A stretch of DNA of 64,000 nt from Rhizobium sp. Leaf453 (GCF_001425605.1 NZ_LMRG01000001.1:563597-627596); one strand, 5' to 3'. Positions 19,593-27,761 are shown, numbered from the stretch's first letter. The notes: a model not told the origin generated them from the letters alone. Program-made: numbers and translations.

Positions 19593-19679
19593 TTACAGGA
19601 CGACGAACAGGATCATGGCTGAGCCGAGCGAAAGCGCGGCCATGATGTTCAAGAGCGTCTTCATGATATGGTCAGTCAT
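19593..19679 (-). CDS. Possible 28-aa membrane microprotein
   Basis: ATG at 19679 follows GAGG 10 bases upstream. It encodes 28 residues, MTDHIMKTLLNIMAALSLGS then a hydrophobic end, i.e. one short transmembrane helix. It converges with the DUF930 gene. Reported because start signal and composition fit a small membrane protein; no family recognised and expression unproven. Confidence 0.35.
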   Translation of the reverse strand: MTDHIMKTLLNIMAALSLGSAMILFVVL

Positions 19680-19887
19680 GTCGAACAACCTCGGTTCGGA
19701 CAGGAACAGCCTTTGCCATCCGGCTCTGCCACCTGCCTCGCGGTGAACTTAGCCCGCTTCGGCAGCATCGCCGCCGATTGCGCCAAATCTCCTATCGCAC
19801 AACGGATCAACCGTGTTTTTGATCCATGCGTGGACGATTCTGCTCTAATTTGCGCCTGATTGATTAAGAATGCGTCACACACGACGA

Positions 19888-19920
19888 GCGCATCGTTAAA
19901 GCCTGTTAACCACGATGCGC
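19888..19920. repeat. 9-base inverted repeat in the intergenic region 19680-20157
   Basis: GCGCATCGT (19888-19896) and ACGATGCGC (19912-19920), perfect arms with a 15-base loop. There is no T-run. It is the only structure I see in the ~480 bases between the small frame at 19593 and gstI; I find no convincing gene there. Confidence 0.4.
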
Positions 19921-20157
19921 CTGCTTGCTTGCGCGGGACCGACGTGATCGCAACGGCGAAGCGTTAGCGGCGGCGAACGCTGGAATCAGAGGTTTTCGTG
20001 GGAAAAGCCCTTCATGGACGCTGGGCAGGCAAGCTGCAACATCGGGGAAGTCTTGGCGCAGACTTCAGGCAAACGCGGACTATGTCAAACGCGCACCGAT
20101 GAGAGGGAAATCGATGAGAAGGCTACGGGCGGGGCAACCGGTGCTGACCTGTCGAGA

Positions 20158-20349
20158 TCAGGACTTCGGCTTCTGTTCTTCGCGGACCGCTTCATCGTGG
20201 TACCAGCTGTGATAGTCGACAACCATCACATTCTTCGGCTGGAAATCGGTAACAGTTGCCGGCTTGTCAAAGCGGCGGCCCATCAAATTCCGCCCACCGG
20301 CGGGAAACTGAAATATCATGGCGGTCTCGCCAGTCGAAATCATTGCCAT
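20158..20349 (-). CDS. gstI: Glutamine synthetase translation inhibitor GstI (DUF2735)
   Basis: 63-residue protein with the two DUF2735 hallmarks, AMIFQFPAGGR near the N terminus and WYHDEAVREE at the C terminus. It is divergent from glnII. In R. leguminosarum GstI, also 63 residues and divergent from glnII, blocks GSII synthesis at the translational level. The frame is open ten codons further, but the ATG at 20349 has a ribosome site (AAGGA) and gives exactly the known length. Length, position and motifs all agree. Confidence 0.88.
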   Translation of the reverse strand: MAMISTGETAMIFQFPAGGRNLMGRRFDKPATVTDFQPKNVMVVDYHSWYHDEAVREEQKPKS

Positions 20350-20750
20350 CTGCCATTTTCCTTTTTTAATCGATCTCATCCGATCGATTTTTTTGACTAT
20401 AGCAGACTTGCGCGGGAAATGCGCGGATTGATTAAAAAAAAATCACAAAGCCTAAAAAATAGGCCATTTTTTAGGCAGGTGCACTTTGGAGGGATTTTCG
20501 AGATAAATTTTGTGCGTGTGCACTTAAATCAAATTACCCCGAATTTTGCGCAAATTTCGCGCAAAGCGACGTGTTTTCTCAAAAAAACGACTCTGAAATT
20601 GAGAAAAATGAGGCCGTTTTGGCCAAAAAACTCCAAATTTGCCAGTGACTTCGCAATTTCGGGCCACCGCAGCACCTTGCACTGCACCAATCGGCCGAAA
20701 AATGGTCAGCGCGCTTAAAAAATCGCTCTTTTTTCTCGCCGCCTTCAAAC
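20350..20750. promoter_or_regulatory. AT-rich gstI-glnII intergenic region
   Basis: About 400 bases clearly richer in A and T than the rest of the window, with many A- and T-runs. It holds two GTGCACTT elements (about 20480 and 20519), a TTGCGC/GCGCAA repeat (20546-20564), and paired GCACC-type half sites (20672-20676 and 20684-20688) about 70 bases before the sigma-54 promoter. These half sites resemble NtrC recognition sequences (TGCAC...GGTGCA type), but none is a perfect palindrome. Control of both genes by NtrC is expected from the R. leguminosarum system. Confidence 0.5.
20450..20476. repeat. Perfect 27-base palindrome with 11-base arms
   Basis: Arms GCCTAAAAAAT (20450-20460) and ATTTTTTAGGC (20466-20476) flank AGGCC. 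The T-run is in the middle of the second arm, unlike an ordinary terminator. It lies about 100 bases upstream of gstI and about 370 bases upstream of glnII, so a regulator site or gstI leader element is possible. Confidence 0.6.
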
Positions 20751-20766
20751 TGGCACGCCGCATGCA
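20751..20766 (+). promoter_or_regulatory. Sigma-54 promoter of glnII
   Basis: TGGCACGCCGCATGCA matches the RpoN -24/-12 consensus: GG and GC are exactly ten bases apart (TGGCACG-N4-TTGCA with one change). It lies 80 bases before the glnII ATG. glnII genes in rhizobia are NtrC- and RpoN-dependent, so the site is where it should be. Confidence 0.85.
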
Positions 20767-20845
20767 TGTCAAAGGGCAGCCGTTGGCGGCGGGCCACGGT
20801 TCTGATTTTCAGTGGTTCGCATCATCAACCCATGAGAGGTTAGAA

Positions 20846-21886
20846 ATGACGAAATTCAAGCTCGAGTACATCTGGCTCGATGGTTATACGCCGGTTCCGA
20901 ATCTTCGCGGCAAGACGCAGATCAAGGAATTCGAATCCTTCCCGACGCTCGAGCAGCTCCCGCTCTGGGGCTTTGACGGCTCCTCCACGATGCAGGCCGA
21001 AGGCCGCTCGTCTGACTGCGTCCTGAAGCCGGTTGCTATCTACCCCGATCCGGCCCGTACGAACGGCGCTCTCGTCATGTGCGAAGTCATGATGCCGGAT
21101 GGTGTCACACCGCATCCGTCCAACGCCCGCGCCACCATCCTCGACGACGAAGGCGCATGGTTCGGCTTCGAACAGGAATACTTCTTCTACCGCGACGGCC
21201 GTCCACTCGGCTTCCCGGAACACGGCTACCCGGCTCCGCAGGGTCCGTACTACACTGGCGTCGGCTATTCGAACGTCGGCGACATCGCCCGCGAAATCGT
21301 TGAAGAGCATCTCGACCTTTGCCTCGCTGCCGGTATCAACCACGAAGGCATCAACGCCGAAGTGGCCAAGGGCCAGTGGGAGTTCCAGGTATTCGGCAAG
21401 GGCTCGAAGAAGGCTGCCGACGAAGTCTGGATGGCTCGCTACCTGTTGCTCCGCCTGACGGAAAAGTACGGCGTCGATATCGAGTTCCATTGCAAGCCGC
21501 TCGGCGACACCGACTGGAACGGCTCGGGCATGCATGCGAACTTCTCGACCGAATACCTGCGCACTGTCGGCGGCAAGGACTATTTCGAAGCCCTGATGGC
21601 TGCCTTCGACAAGAACCTGATGGACCACATCGCCGTCTACGGTCCTGATAACGACAAGCGCCTGACCGGCAAGCATGAAACCGCTCCGTGGAACAAGTTC
21701 TCCTATGGCGTGGCTGACCGTGGCGCCTCCATCCGCGTACCGCACTCCTTCATCAAGAACGACTACAAGGGCTACCTGGAAGACCGCCGCCCTAATTCGC
21801 AGGGCGACCCCTACCAGATCGCTTCGCAGATTCTGAAGACGATCGCCGAAGTTCCGACGGAAGGCAGCGTTTCCGCCGCCGCTTAA
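20846..21886 (+). CDS. glnII: Glutamine synthetase type II
   Basis: 346-residue eukaryote-like glutamine synthetase that forms glutamine from glutamate, ammonia and ATP. GSII features are the N-terminal IWLDGYTPVPNLRGKT, LWGFDGSST (substrate loop), FGFEQEYFFY (metal-binding Glu) and GSGMHANFSTE. It lacks the adenylylation loop of GSI, so control is transcriptional and through GstI. The start at 20846 follows GAGAGGTTAGAA; the 69 upstream in-frame codons run back through the sigma-54 promoter and are not coding. Confidence 0.97.
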   Translation: MTKFKLEYIWLDGYTPVPNLRGKTQIKEFESFPTLEQLPLWGFDGSSTMQAEGRSSDCVLKPVAIYPDPARTNGALVMCEVMMPDGVTPHPSNARATILDDEGAWFGFEQEYFFYRDGRPLGFPEHGYPAPQGPYYTGVGYSNVGDIAREIVEEHLDLCLAAGINHEGINAEVAKGQWEFQVFGKGSKKAADEVWMARYLLLRLTEKYGVDIEFHCKPLGDTDWNGSGMHANFSTEYLRTVGGKDYFEALMAAFDKNLMDHIAVYGPDNDKRLTGKHETAPWNKFSYGVADRGASIRVPHSFIKNDYKGYLEDRRPNSQGDPYQIASQILKTIAEVPTEGSVSAAA

Positions 21887-21895
21887 TCGAAATCC

Positions 21896-21927
21896 CATGG
21901 CGTCGATTGTTTTCAATCGGCGCCATG
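21896..21927 (+). terminator. Strong hairpin after glnII
   Basis: A 14-base stem with one G-U pair (CATGGCGTCGATTG with CAATCGGCGCCATG) and a TTTT loop, 10 bases past the glnII stop. No long T-run follows, so it may act as a 3' stabiliser or a weak terminator. Confidence 0.6.
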
Positions 21928-22070
21928 ATTCTGTCTGGCCATGGCAGATCCGGCCCCAGCGCAGGAAACTCGCTTTCGACCTATACTTCTGCTGATTGTA
22001 CTCTGGTAATCCGATCTCGCCGTCACTAGATTCACGGCTTGCAGACAGATGAAGAGAACGCGGTGTAGCC

Positions 22071-23282
22071 ATGCAATTTCCTCCCGGCACCACTTCCAGC
22101 CTCCTCCGTGACAGCGACGTGCTGTCGGTCGATAGCAGCAGCCTTATCGACTGGCTGATGACCGAAACGCAGGAAGAGCGCTTCATCGACAACATCTTCG
22201 TCGAGCTGTGCGACAAGCTGCTGGAGGCCGGGATCCCCGTCTCTCGCGGCACGCTGCATTTCCGGACGTTGCACCCGCAATGGCTCGGCGCGAAGATTCT
22301 CTGGCGCAAGGGTCTGCGCGAAGCGGAAATCAGCACCTTCGGTTACGGGGTCGAGGACACCGCGCAATTCCGCCACAGCCCTGTGAGTGATATCCACGGC
22401 GGGGCCGCTGTGGTGCGCCAGCATCTGGAACCCGGCTTCCCGTCGCCGGCCTATCCGCTCTATGACGAACTCCGGGCCGAAGGGCATACGGATTACATCG
22501 CTTGGCCGCTCAAGCATACGCTGGGCAAGCAGCATATCATCACCTTCGGCAGCGACCGCCCGGGCGGCTTCAGCGACGACGACCTTCGTTTCCTCGCCGA
22601 TCTGTTGCCTGCCTTCGCGCTCGTCAGCGAAATCCGGTTGAAGAACCGGCTCGCCCGAACTTTGCTGGAAACCTATGTCGGCCCGCATGCCAGCGAACAG
22701 ATCCTGGCCGGGGCCACGACCCGCGGCAGCGGCGTGACCGTCGGCGCCGCCATCATGATCTGCGACCTGCGCGACTTTACCGGCATTTCCGACCTCTGGC
22801 CGCGCGACGACGTCATCGAACTGCTCAACGGTTATTTCGACGCCATGTCGGAACCGATCGAAAAGCACGGCGGGGAAATCCTGAAGTTCATGGGCGATGG
22901 CCTGCTGGCGATCTTTCCGTTGAGCAACCCCAACGCCTCCACCGATCTGCTGCACGCAATCCGCGAGGCGCAGGTCTCGATGGAGGCCCTGAATGCCGCC
23001 AATATCAAGAAAGGTCACAAGCCGCTGGGCTACGGCATAGGTGTCCATGTGGGTGACGTGATGTATGGCAATATCGGTTCGCGCAGTCGCCTCGATTTCA
23101 CCGTCATCGGGCCGGCCGTCAACATCGCATCTCGGCTGGAGAGCCTGACCAAGGAGTTGAAGCGCCCGGTTCTTCTGTCGCGCGCTTTCGTCGAGATGGC
23201 GGGATGCCAGGCCGGCATGGAACACCTTGGTTTCCATCCCCTTCGTGGGCTTGGCGACCCGATCGAAGTCTTGGCATTCTGA
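22071..23282 (+). CDS. Class III adenylate/guanylate cyclase
   Basis: 403-residue soluble protein. The C-terminal ~180 residues form a class III nucleotide cyclase domain: metal-binding D232 (MICDLRDFTG) and D276 (KFMGDGLLAIF), and D342, N351 and R355 in LDFTVIGPAVNIASRLE. Lys272 and Asp342 are the pair that select adenine, so cAMP is the expected product. The N-terminal ~200 residues look like a GAF-type sensor and have no membrane span. The gene is monocistronic and converges on the DUF892 gene. Rhizobia carry many such cyclases; the signal sensed is unknown. Confidence 0.88.
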   Translation: MQFPPGTTSSLLRDSDVLSVDSSSLIDWLMTETQEERFIDNIFVELCDKLLEAGIPVSRGTLHFRTLHPQWLGAKILWRKGLREAEISTFGYGVEDTAQFRHSPVSDIHGGAAVVRQHLEPGFPSPAYPLYDELRAEGHTDYIAWPLKHTLGKQHIITFGSDRPGGFSDDDLRFLADLLPAFALVSEIRLKNRLARTLLETYVGPHASEQILAGATTRGSGVTVGAAIMICDLRDFTGISDLWPRDDVIELLNGYFDAMSEPIEKHGGEILKFMGDGLLAIFPLSNPNASTDLLHAIREAQVSMEALNAANIKKGHKPLGYGIGVHVGDVMYGNIGSRSRLDFTVIGPAVNIASRLESLTKELKRPVLLSRAFVEMAGCQAGMEHLGFHPLRGLGDPIEVLAF

Positions 23283-23287
23283 TGCGA

Positions 23288-23305
23288 GGCCTGCGGAAGC
23301 AGGCC
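23288..23305. terminator. Hairpin between convergent genes
   Basis: GGCCTGC/GCAGGCC with a GGAA tetraloop, 5 bases past the cyclase stop. An outer GAGGCC (23286) can alternatively pair with GGCCTC (23312-23317). It lacks a T-run and may serve both converging transcripts. Confidence 0.5.
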
Positions 23306-23332
23306 GCACAAGGCCTCAATGCCGCATAGCGC

Positions 23333-23803
23333 TCACTTGTTGATTGACGTAACCGCCAGGTTGGTCAGTTTGTTGTTGGTTGCCTTTTCCTGGTCGAGGA
23401 TTTCGCTGAGAAGGACATGAGCCTCCTCGTTTCCGAGGACCTTGGCCCATTCGCGCAGCGAGCCGTAGCGGGCGATCTCGTAATGCTCGACAGCCTGTGA
23501 TGCAGCCAGAAGTCCGGCATCCAGCGCTACGCCCTCTCCCTCTTCGATCAATCCATCGGCCTCTTTCAACAGACCTTCAATGGCATCGCACTTGACGCCT
23601 TCCGGCTTCTTTCCGATTGTCTTGAAGACCTTCTTCAGGGTTTCGATCTGGCCCTTTGTCTCCTCAAGATGATGCTCGACCGCCGCCTTCAATTTCGCGT
23701 CCTTGGCCGCTTTCGCGACCTTGGGCAACGCCTTGGTGATGGCATTTTCCGCGTAATAGACGTCCTGCAGCGTATGTTCGAAGAGTTCGGCGAGCGTTTT
23801 CAT
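23333..23803 (-). CDS. Ferritin-like DUF892 (YciF-type) protein
   Basis: 156 residues, all helical, of the DUF892/YciF family, whose members form a ferritin-like four-helix bundle with a dimetal site (Glu in LQDVYYAENAI, HHLEETKGQIE, HYEIARYGSL) and are linked to stress responses. The start at 23803 (MKTLAELFEHT) follows AGGAGATTCCA; 40 further upstream codons are read-through of the promoter region. Divergent from the next gene. Confidence 0.88.
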   Translation of the reverse strand: MKTLAELFEHTLQDVYYAENAITKALPKVAKAAKDAKLKAAVEHHLEETKGQIETLKKVFKTIGKKPEGVKCDAIEGLLKEADGLIEEGEGVALDAGLLAASQAVEHYEIARYGSLREWAKVLGNEEAHVLLSEILDQEKATNNKLTNLAVTSINK

Positions 23804-23956
23804 TGGAATCTCCTGGTTGTGGCTTTCGAAACGCCCCTCCCTCGACTTCGTTCCCTCGTATTGCCCAATTTCCCCAATCCGCCCGACGCTAGGGCTGACG
23901 GTCATTGAACTTTCTGGAATCACGCGCGTTGATGAAGATCATGGGAGAAGAACCAT

Positions 23957-24487
23957 ATGGCGCATGCTCATCCCTTCGGCACTTCTGGCGACGCATTGCT
24001 GTCGGACGCCGAAATCCTGGATCAGGCAGAGCTCCTCGTTGACGATTTCCTCGCCTTCATGCGGCGCGAGGAAATCTGGAACGATATCCTCGACGTCAAC
24101 ACCCTGCCGACATCCAAGACAACGCTCGTCAACGCCTTTCGCCTTGTGATCGCGACAGAACTTCGCCCGGACTATCGCCGGCAACTTGCGAGAGCCGGGC
24201 TTATGCTTGCCAGGTTTCACAGGGATATTGGCCCCAGAATGTCGTTGATCCCGGTTTGCCCGAACGACACGCCGTGGCACACCACTCCCGACATGACCGT
24301 CGAGGAGCAGCAGGCCTATCTCGACAGGTTCGACAGCGCCTATGCGCTGGTGACATCCGATCTGAAACGACTTGGCGGACTGTTCGAGGCTTCCATCGAC
24401 CTTGCGACAAGACGCGAAATGCACCGGCAGGCCCAGCACAATTCCAATGGTACCGACGGTACCTACACCTGGTATGGCCACCACTGA
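23957..24487 (+). CDS. Conserved hypothetical protein (176 aa)
   Basis: ATG at 23957 preceded by GGGAGAAGAACCAT. The product is soluble, with no signal peptide, and rich in acidic and aromatic residues. A middle section with Cys-Pro and Trp (PVCPNDTPWHTTPDM) is followed by a helical end and a His-rich tail (TYTWYGHH). I recognise no family. It is divergent from the DUF892 gene and may share a stress-type promoter region with it; this is a guess from position. Confidence 0.65.
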   Translation: MAHAHPFGTSGDALLSDAEILDQAELLVDDFLAFMRREEIWNDILDVNTLPTSKTTLVNAFRLVIATELRPDYRRQLARAGLMLARFHRDIGPRMSLIPVCPNDTPWHTTPDMTVEEQQAYLDRFDSAYALVTSDLKRLGGLFEASIDLATRREMHRQAQHNSNGTDGTYTWYGHH

Positions 24488-24502
24488 GCAAGTCTACGGT
24501 GC

Positions 24503-24706
24503 CTAGCTCAGATCCCTCATGGCATCGAACGGACCGACATGCTGCGGCGGGTCTGGGTTTTCGTCGGGATTGGGCACCGGCACCTCATCGGGTAGCCTGT
24601 CAGGTTCCGGCTCCTCGACCGGCGGCACCGGCCGCTCCAGAGGCGGAATAGTAGGAATGCCTCCGGGTGTCTCCGGGCCGGGGATTGGATCAGCGGGTAT
24701 GGTCAT
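24503..24706 (-). CDS. Proline-rich small protein (67 aa)
   Basis: Starts MTIPADPIPGPETPGG behind GGGAGATCCGAA. About a third of residues are Pro, alternating with Glu, Asp and Val (RPVPPVEEPEPDRLPDEV), so it is probably disordered and acidic. No signal peptide. Short proline-rich proteins of this kind occur in Rhizobium genomes without known function. An in-frame ATG nine codons upstream (24733) lacks the ribosome site. Confidence 0.6.
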   Translation of the reverse strand: MTIPADPIPGPETPGGIPTIPPLERPVPPVEEPEPDRLPDEVPVPNPDENPDPPQHVGPFDAMRDLS

Positions 24707-24771
24707 TTCGGATCTCCCTGTGTCCTTTCCCAAACACGGATATCCGGACTATGTTCCCAAAGTCGGGCCGA

Positions 24772-25344
24772 CTATTGCGGCCCCGACAGCACCAGCTCCT
24801 CGGCCTCGTCGCGGCTCATGGCAAAGACGCGCTTGCCGATTTCGAACGAGAAGCCTTGCCGGGCAAAGGCTGACAGTTCCTTGACCTTTCGCTGCTCATC
24901 GAGATCGCTGCGCCGGAACGGGCCGAAGCCACGCTTGCGGGCAAAGACGACCGCCGCGAACAGGTCGTTGCTTTCTTCCAGAGCGGCAATGGCGATTTCG
25001 CTATCGATGCCCTTGGCCGACAGTTTTTGTGCGATGACGCGTTTCGATTTGCCGCTGCGCACGGCGCTGCGCGTCTTGATCCCAGCATAGGCCGCATCGT
25101 CCAGCCCCTTGATCTCATGGGCGAACGTCACGGCGAAGGTTGCAGTCGCCTTCACCTGTGCCGGAGTGATGTCTTCGAACTTCTCCTTCGCCTTGCGGGA
25201 TACGGCGTCGAAAAGTTCCTTTTCCGTCATCATCTTACGCCCGAGGCGATACACCGTCGAATTTTTCGCCCAGGACAACATCCGCTTGGTCGGTACGTCG
25301 GATTGCGCTTCGATGTCCGGTTGCTGCTCGCCGTCAGTTGTCAC
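24772..25344 (-). CDS. recX: RecX-family regulatory protein
   Basis: 190 residues with the three-helix repeat layout of RecX, the modulator that binds and inhibits RecA filaments: RKMMTEKELFDAVSRKA, SKRVIAQKLSAKGIDSEIAIAAL, KRGFGP and the C-terminal FARQGFSFEIGKRVF. Its ATG overlaps the gntR stop by four bases (ATGA), so it is coupled to a transcription regulator rather than following recA. The ~25-residue N-terminal extension is polar. Confidence 0.85.
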   Translation of the reverse strand: MTTDGEQQPDIEAQSDVPTKRMLSWAKNSTVYRLGRKMMTEKELFDAVSRKAKEKFEDITPAQVKATATFAVTFAHEIKGLDDAAYAGIKTRSAVRSGKSKRVIAQKLSAKGIDSEIAIAALEESNDLFAAVVFARKRGFGPFRRSDLDEQRKVKELSAFARQGFSFEIGKRVFAMSRDEAEELVLSGPQ

Positions 25345-26030
25345 GGTTCCAGCCCCGCACAGCGCGCCGTGTTGCGGATATGCGTTTCCATTTCCAGTCG
25401 CGCCCCGGCCGGATCGTTGGCACGCAATGCTGCGATGATGCGGCGATGTTCCGCGATGGACGCGCTCATCCGTGCCGGGTCGGTAATGGGGATCGGCTGC
25501 CGCTGGGTCGCCGTCAATTGCTCGCGAACGGTCTGGTAGAGCGCACGCAACATGGCATTGCTGCAGGCGGATGCAATAATGGCATGAAATTCCAGATCCG
25601 CCTCGACATTGGCCAGCAAGTCCTGCTTAGCCCATCCTTCTTCCATCTGTTGTGTCGCCCGCTCCATCTGATCAAGCTGGTTAGCCATCAGGCGACCCGC
25701 CGAAAGGGCCGCAATCTGCCCTTCCAGCATGATGCGTGTCTGGAAAACATCGAAAACGGAGTAACTGTCAGAATATGGCCAAGGACCCATGTGATTGGAG
25801 GCGGAAGACGGCCCCCCGGAAACGAAGGTCCCTCGCCCCGCCTCCGTTTTCAGCAGGCCCAATGTTTCCAGGGTCAGCAACGCCTCCCGCAGCGACGCGC
25901 GGCTGATCCCGAATTTCTGCGAAAACTCCCGTTGCGAGGGAATTTTCTCTCCCGGCTTGAGACTGCCGTTCTGGATCATGCTCTGGATTTCGCGGGCAAC
26001 GGATTGCGGGACCAGTGTCTTGTTCAGCAT
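25341..26030 (-). CDS. GntR/FadR-family (FCD) transcription regulator
   Basis: Winged-helix N terminus (SVAREIQSMIQNGSLKPGEK, SQREFSQKFGISRASLREAL) and an all-helical FCD effector domain (about 90-220) with metal-site residues in DLEFHAIIASAC and SIAEHRRIIAAL. The start at 26030 (MLNKTLVPQS) gives a typical FadR-type N terminus; the frame also has an ATG at 26072. Divergent from the ABC transporter operon, with a near-perfect FadR-type operator between. FCD regulators usually repress neighbouring catabolic genes until an organic acid or amino acid binds. Confidence 0.9.
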   Translation of the reverse strand: MLNKTLVPQSVAREIQSMIQNGSLKPGEKIPSQREFSQKFGISRASLREALLTLETLGLLKTEAGRGTFVSGGPSSASNHMGPWPYSDSYSVFDVFQTRIMLEGQIAALSAGRLMANQLDQMERATQQMEEGWAKQDLLANVEADLEFHAIIASACSNAMLRALYQTVREQLTATQRQPIPITDPARMSASIAEHRRIIAALRANDPAGARLEMETHIRNTARCAGLEP

Positions 26031-26147
26031 TGCGTGTTTTCCATCTGCCCCTGCGGTGCGGCTCTCTGGCATTGTGAAGAGCCCAATCCCGCGCCAAGTC
26101 TATTTTATCGACACCACGTCTTGCAATTGCCAAACAGGCATGCTTCC

Positions 26148-26178
26148 TTGGTCTTACTGGTCTGACCAGTTAGACCAA
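26148..26178. promoter_or_regulatory. Operator for the FCD-type GntR regulator
   Basis: A 31-base palindrome with 14-base arms, one mismatch (TTGGTCTTACTGGT / ACCAGTTAGACCAA), around CTG. The core ACTGGTCTGACCAGT fits the TGGT-N3-ACCA form of PdhR/LldR/FadR-type operators. It lies 40 bases before the binding-protein ATG and about 120 bases before gntR, suited to control both. Confidence 0.8.
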
Positions 26179-26217
26179 GCGTAGCCGTGTTAATGCCAAA
26201 AAATCAAGGGGAACCTC

Positions 26218-27018
26218 ATGAAAGCGCTGACACTCATCACCTCCACCATTCTGTCCGGCCTTTTGGCCGCAGCAACATTCACTTCCTCCGCCATCGCTGC
26301 AGACCTGACCGTCGGAGCAAATATCGGCAACGTCCCTTGGGAGTTCCAAGACGCTTCCGGCAAGACGGTTGGTTTCGAAATCGATCTCGTAACGGAAATC
26401 GGCAAGCGGCTCGGCAAGTCGGTCGAGTTCGTCAACATCCCGTTCAGCGGCCTGTTCTCGGCTGTTCAGTCCGGGCGTATCAACATGGCGGTGTCCTCCA
26501 TCACCATTACTGAAAAGCGGCTGGAATCCGTGACCTTCGCGCAGCCCTACTACGACAGCGACCAGTCGCTGACGGTAACAGCGGCAAGCGGCATCACCGG
26601 CCTTTCCGGCATGGAAGGCAAGGTCGTCGGCGTCGACACCGGCTCGACCGGAGACATGTGGGCCACCAACAACACCGCGCAGTACAAGCTGGGCGAAATC
26701 CGCAAGTTTGAAGGCCTGTCGCCGGCCATGCTCGATCTCGTCGCCGGCCGTATCGATGGCTATATCAGCGACATCCCGGCCCTGCTCTATTACGTCAAGG
26801 ACAAGCCGGACCTGAAGGTGGTCGAACGCATCACCACCGGCGAGAAATATTCGGTCATGTTCAACAAGGACGATCCTCTCGCCAAGGAAGTGAACGACGT
26901 GATCTCAACGCTGAAGAAGGAAGGTTTTGTCGCAAAGCTGCATGAAACCTGGTTCGGTGCAAAGGCCGAGGACACGACTTCGACCGTGATGGTCATGGAC
27001 ATGCCTGCCGCCAAGTAA
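26218..27018 (+). CDS. Amino-acid-type ABC transporter binding protein (family 3)
   Basis: 266 residues with a signal peptide (cleavage near TSSAIA-ADL) and a family 3 solute-binding fold: [55 protein letters not shown]. Such proteins usually bind amino acids or related zwitterions. The ribosome site AAGGGGA precedes the ATG. First gene of the operon. The ligand is not evident; neighbours suggest a nitrogen-containing compound processed by a PLP enzyme and a cyclic-amide hydrolase. Confidence 0.9.
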   Translation: MKALTLITSTILSGLLAAATFTSSAIAADLTVGANIGNVPWEFQDASGKTVGFEIDLVTEIGKRLGKSVEFVNIPFSGLFSAVQSGRINMAVSSITITEKRLESVTFAQPYYDSDQSLTVTAASGITGLSGMEGKVVGVDTGSTGDMWATNNTAQYKLGEIRKFEGLSPAMLDLVAGRIDGYISDIPALLYYVKDKPDLKVVERITTGEKYSVMFNKDDPLAKEVNDVISTLKKEGFVAKLHETWFGAKAEDTTSTVMVMDMPAAK

Positions 27019-27030
27019 ACCGCGACCTCC

Positions 27031-27062
27031 TGTGATGGTGGCGCTGCCACGCCGCCATCACA
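27031..27062 (+). repeat. Intercistronic hairpin after the binding-protein gene
   Basis: A 13-base stem with one G-U pair (TGTGATGGTGGCG with CGCCGCCATCACA) and a 6-base loop, 13 bases past the stop codon. No T-run. It is the usual place for a structure that protects the binding-protein message while limiting read-through to the permease. Confidence 0.65.
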
Positions 27063-27086
27063 TCCACGCAGACTGCCGGTGGCCTC

Positions 27087-27761
27087 ATGAACCTGCTCAA
27101 TACCTTCTTCAACATACCGATCCTGATCGACACGTTTCCGCTTCTCCTTTCGGGATTGCTGGTCACGCTGGAGATCGGTGTCACCAGCATCATCGCCGGC
27201 CTGATCGGTGGACTCTTCCTGGCACTGATTCGGCTGTATGGCCCTGGCCCTGTGCCCTTTCTTGCCAAGATCTATATCGACATCTTCCGCTCGATCCCGC
27301 TTCTGGTGCTGCTGATCGTCGTCTACTACGCCCTGCCGTTCGTCGGCATCCGCTTCTCCCCCTTCGTCTCCGCCGTCGTGGCGCTGACGCTGGTTTCATC
27401 GGCCTATACCGCCGAAATCTTCCGCGCGGGCATCGAGGCCATTCCGCACGGCCAGTTCGAAGCCTCCCAGGCGCTCGGCCTCTCTGCGCGCCACATGATG
27501 GTCGATGTGATCCTGCCGCAGGCGATCAAGATCGTCATTCCGCCACTGACCAACAACTGCATCAACGTCCTGAAGGACACGGCGCTCGCGTCCGTCGTCG
27601 CCATGCCGGACCTGTTGAAGCAGGCAACCCAGGCGCAAGCACTGTCGGCCAATCCGACGCCACTCATCGGTGCGGCGTTGATCTATGTCGCCCTACTCTG
27701 GCCGCTGGTCAGCATCGTGGCACGGCTGGAAAAACGCTTCGGCAGGGAGAAGCGCCCATGA
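27087..27761 (+). CDS. Amino-acid-type ABC transporter permease (HisMQ family)
   Basis: 224 residues with about five hydrophobic spans and the family EAA loop ([21 protein letters not shown]) that contacts the ATPase. The N terminus ([20 protein letters not shown]) matches the HEQRo permease domain. There is one permease gene only, so a homodimer is likely. Its stop overlaps the ATPase start (ATGA). Confidence 0.92.
   Translation: MNLLNTFFNIPILIDTFPLLLSGLLVTLEIGVTSIIAGLIGGLFLALIRLYGPGPVPFLAKIYIDIFRSIPLLVLLIVVYYALPFVGIRFSPFVSAVVALTLVSSAYTAEIFRAGIEAIPHGQFEASQALGLSARHMMVDVILPQAIKIVIPPLTNNCINVLKDTALASVVAMPDLLKQATQAQALSANPTPLIGAALIYVALLWPLVSIVARLEKRFGREKRP

Noticed and set aside
20524..20797. Short frames (72-82 codons, minus) inside the glnII promoter region
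   Set aside because: They run through the AT-rich regulatory region and the sigma-54 site and show no coding pattern.
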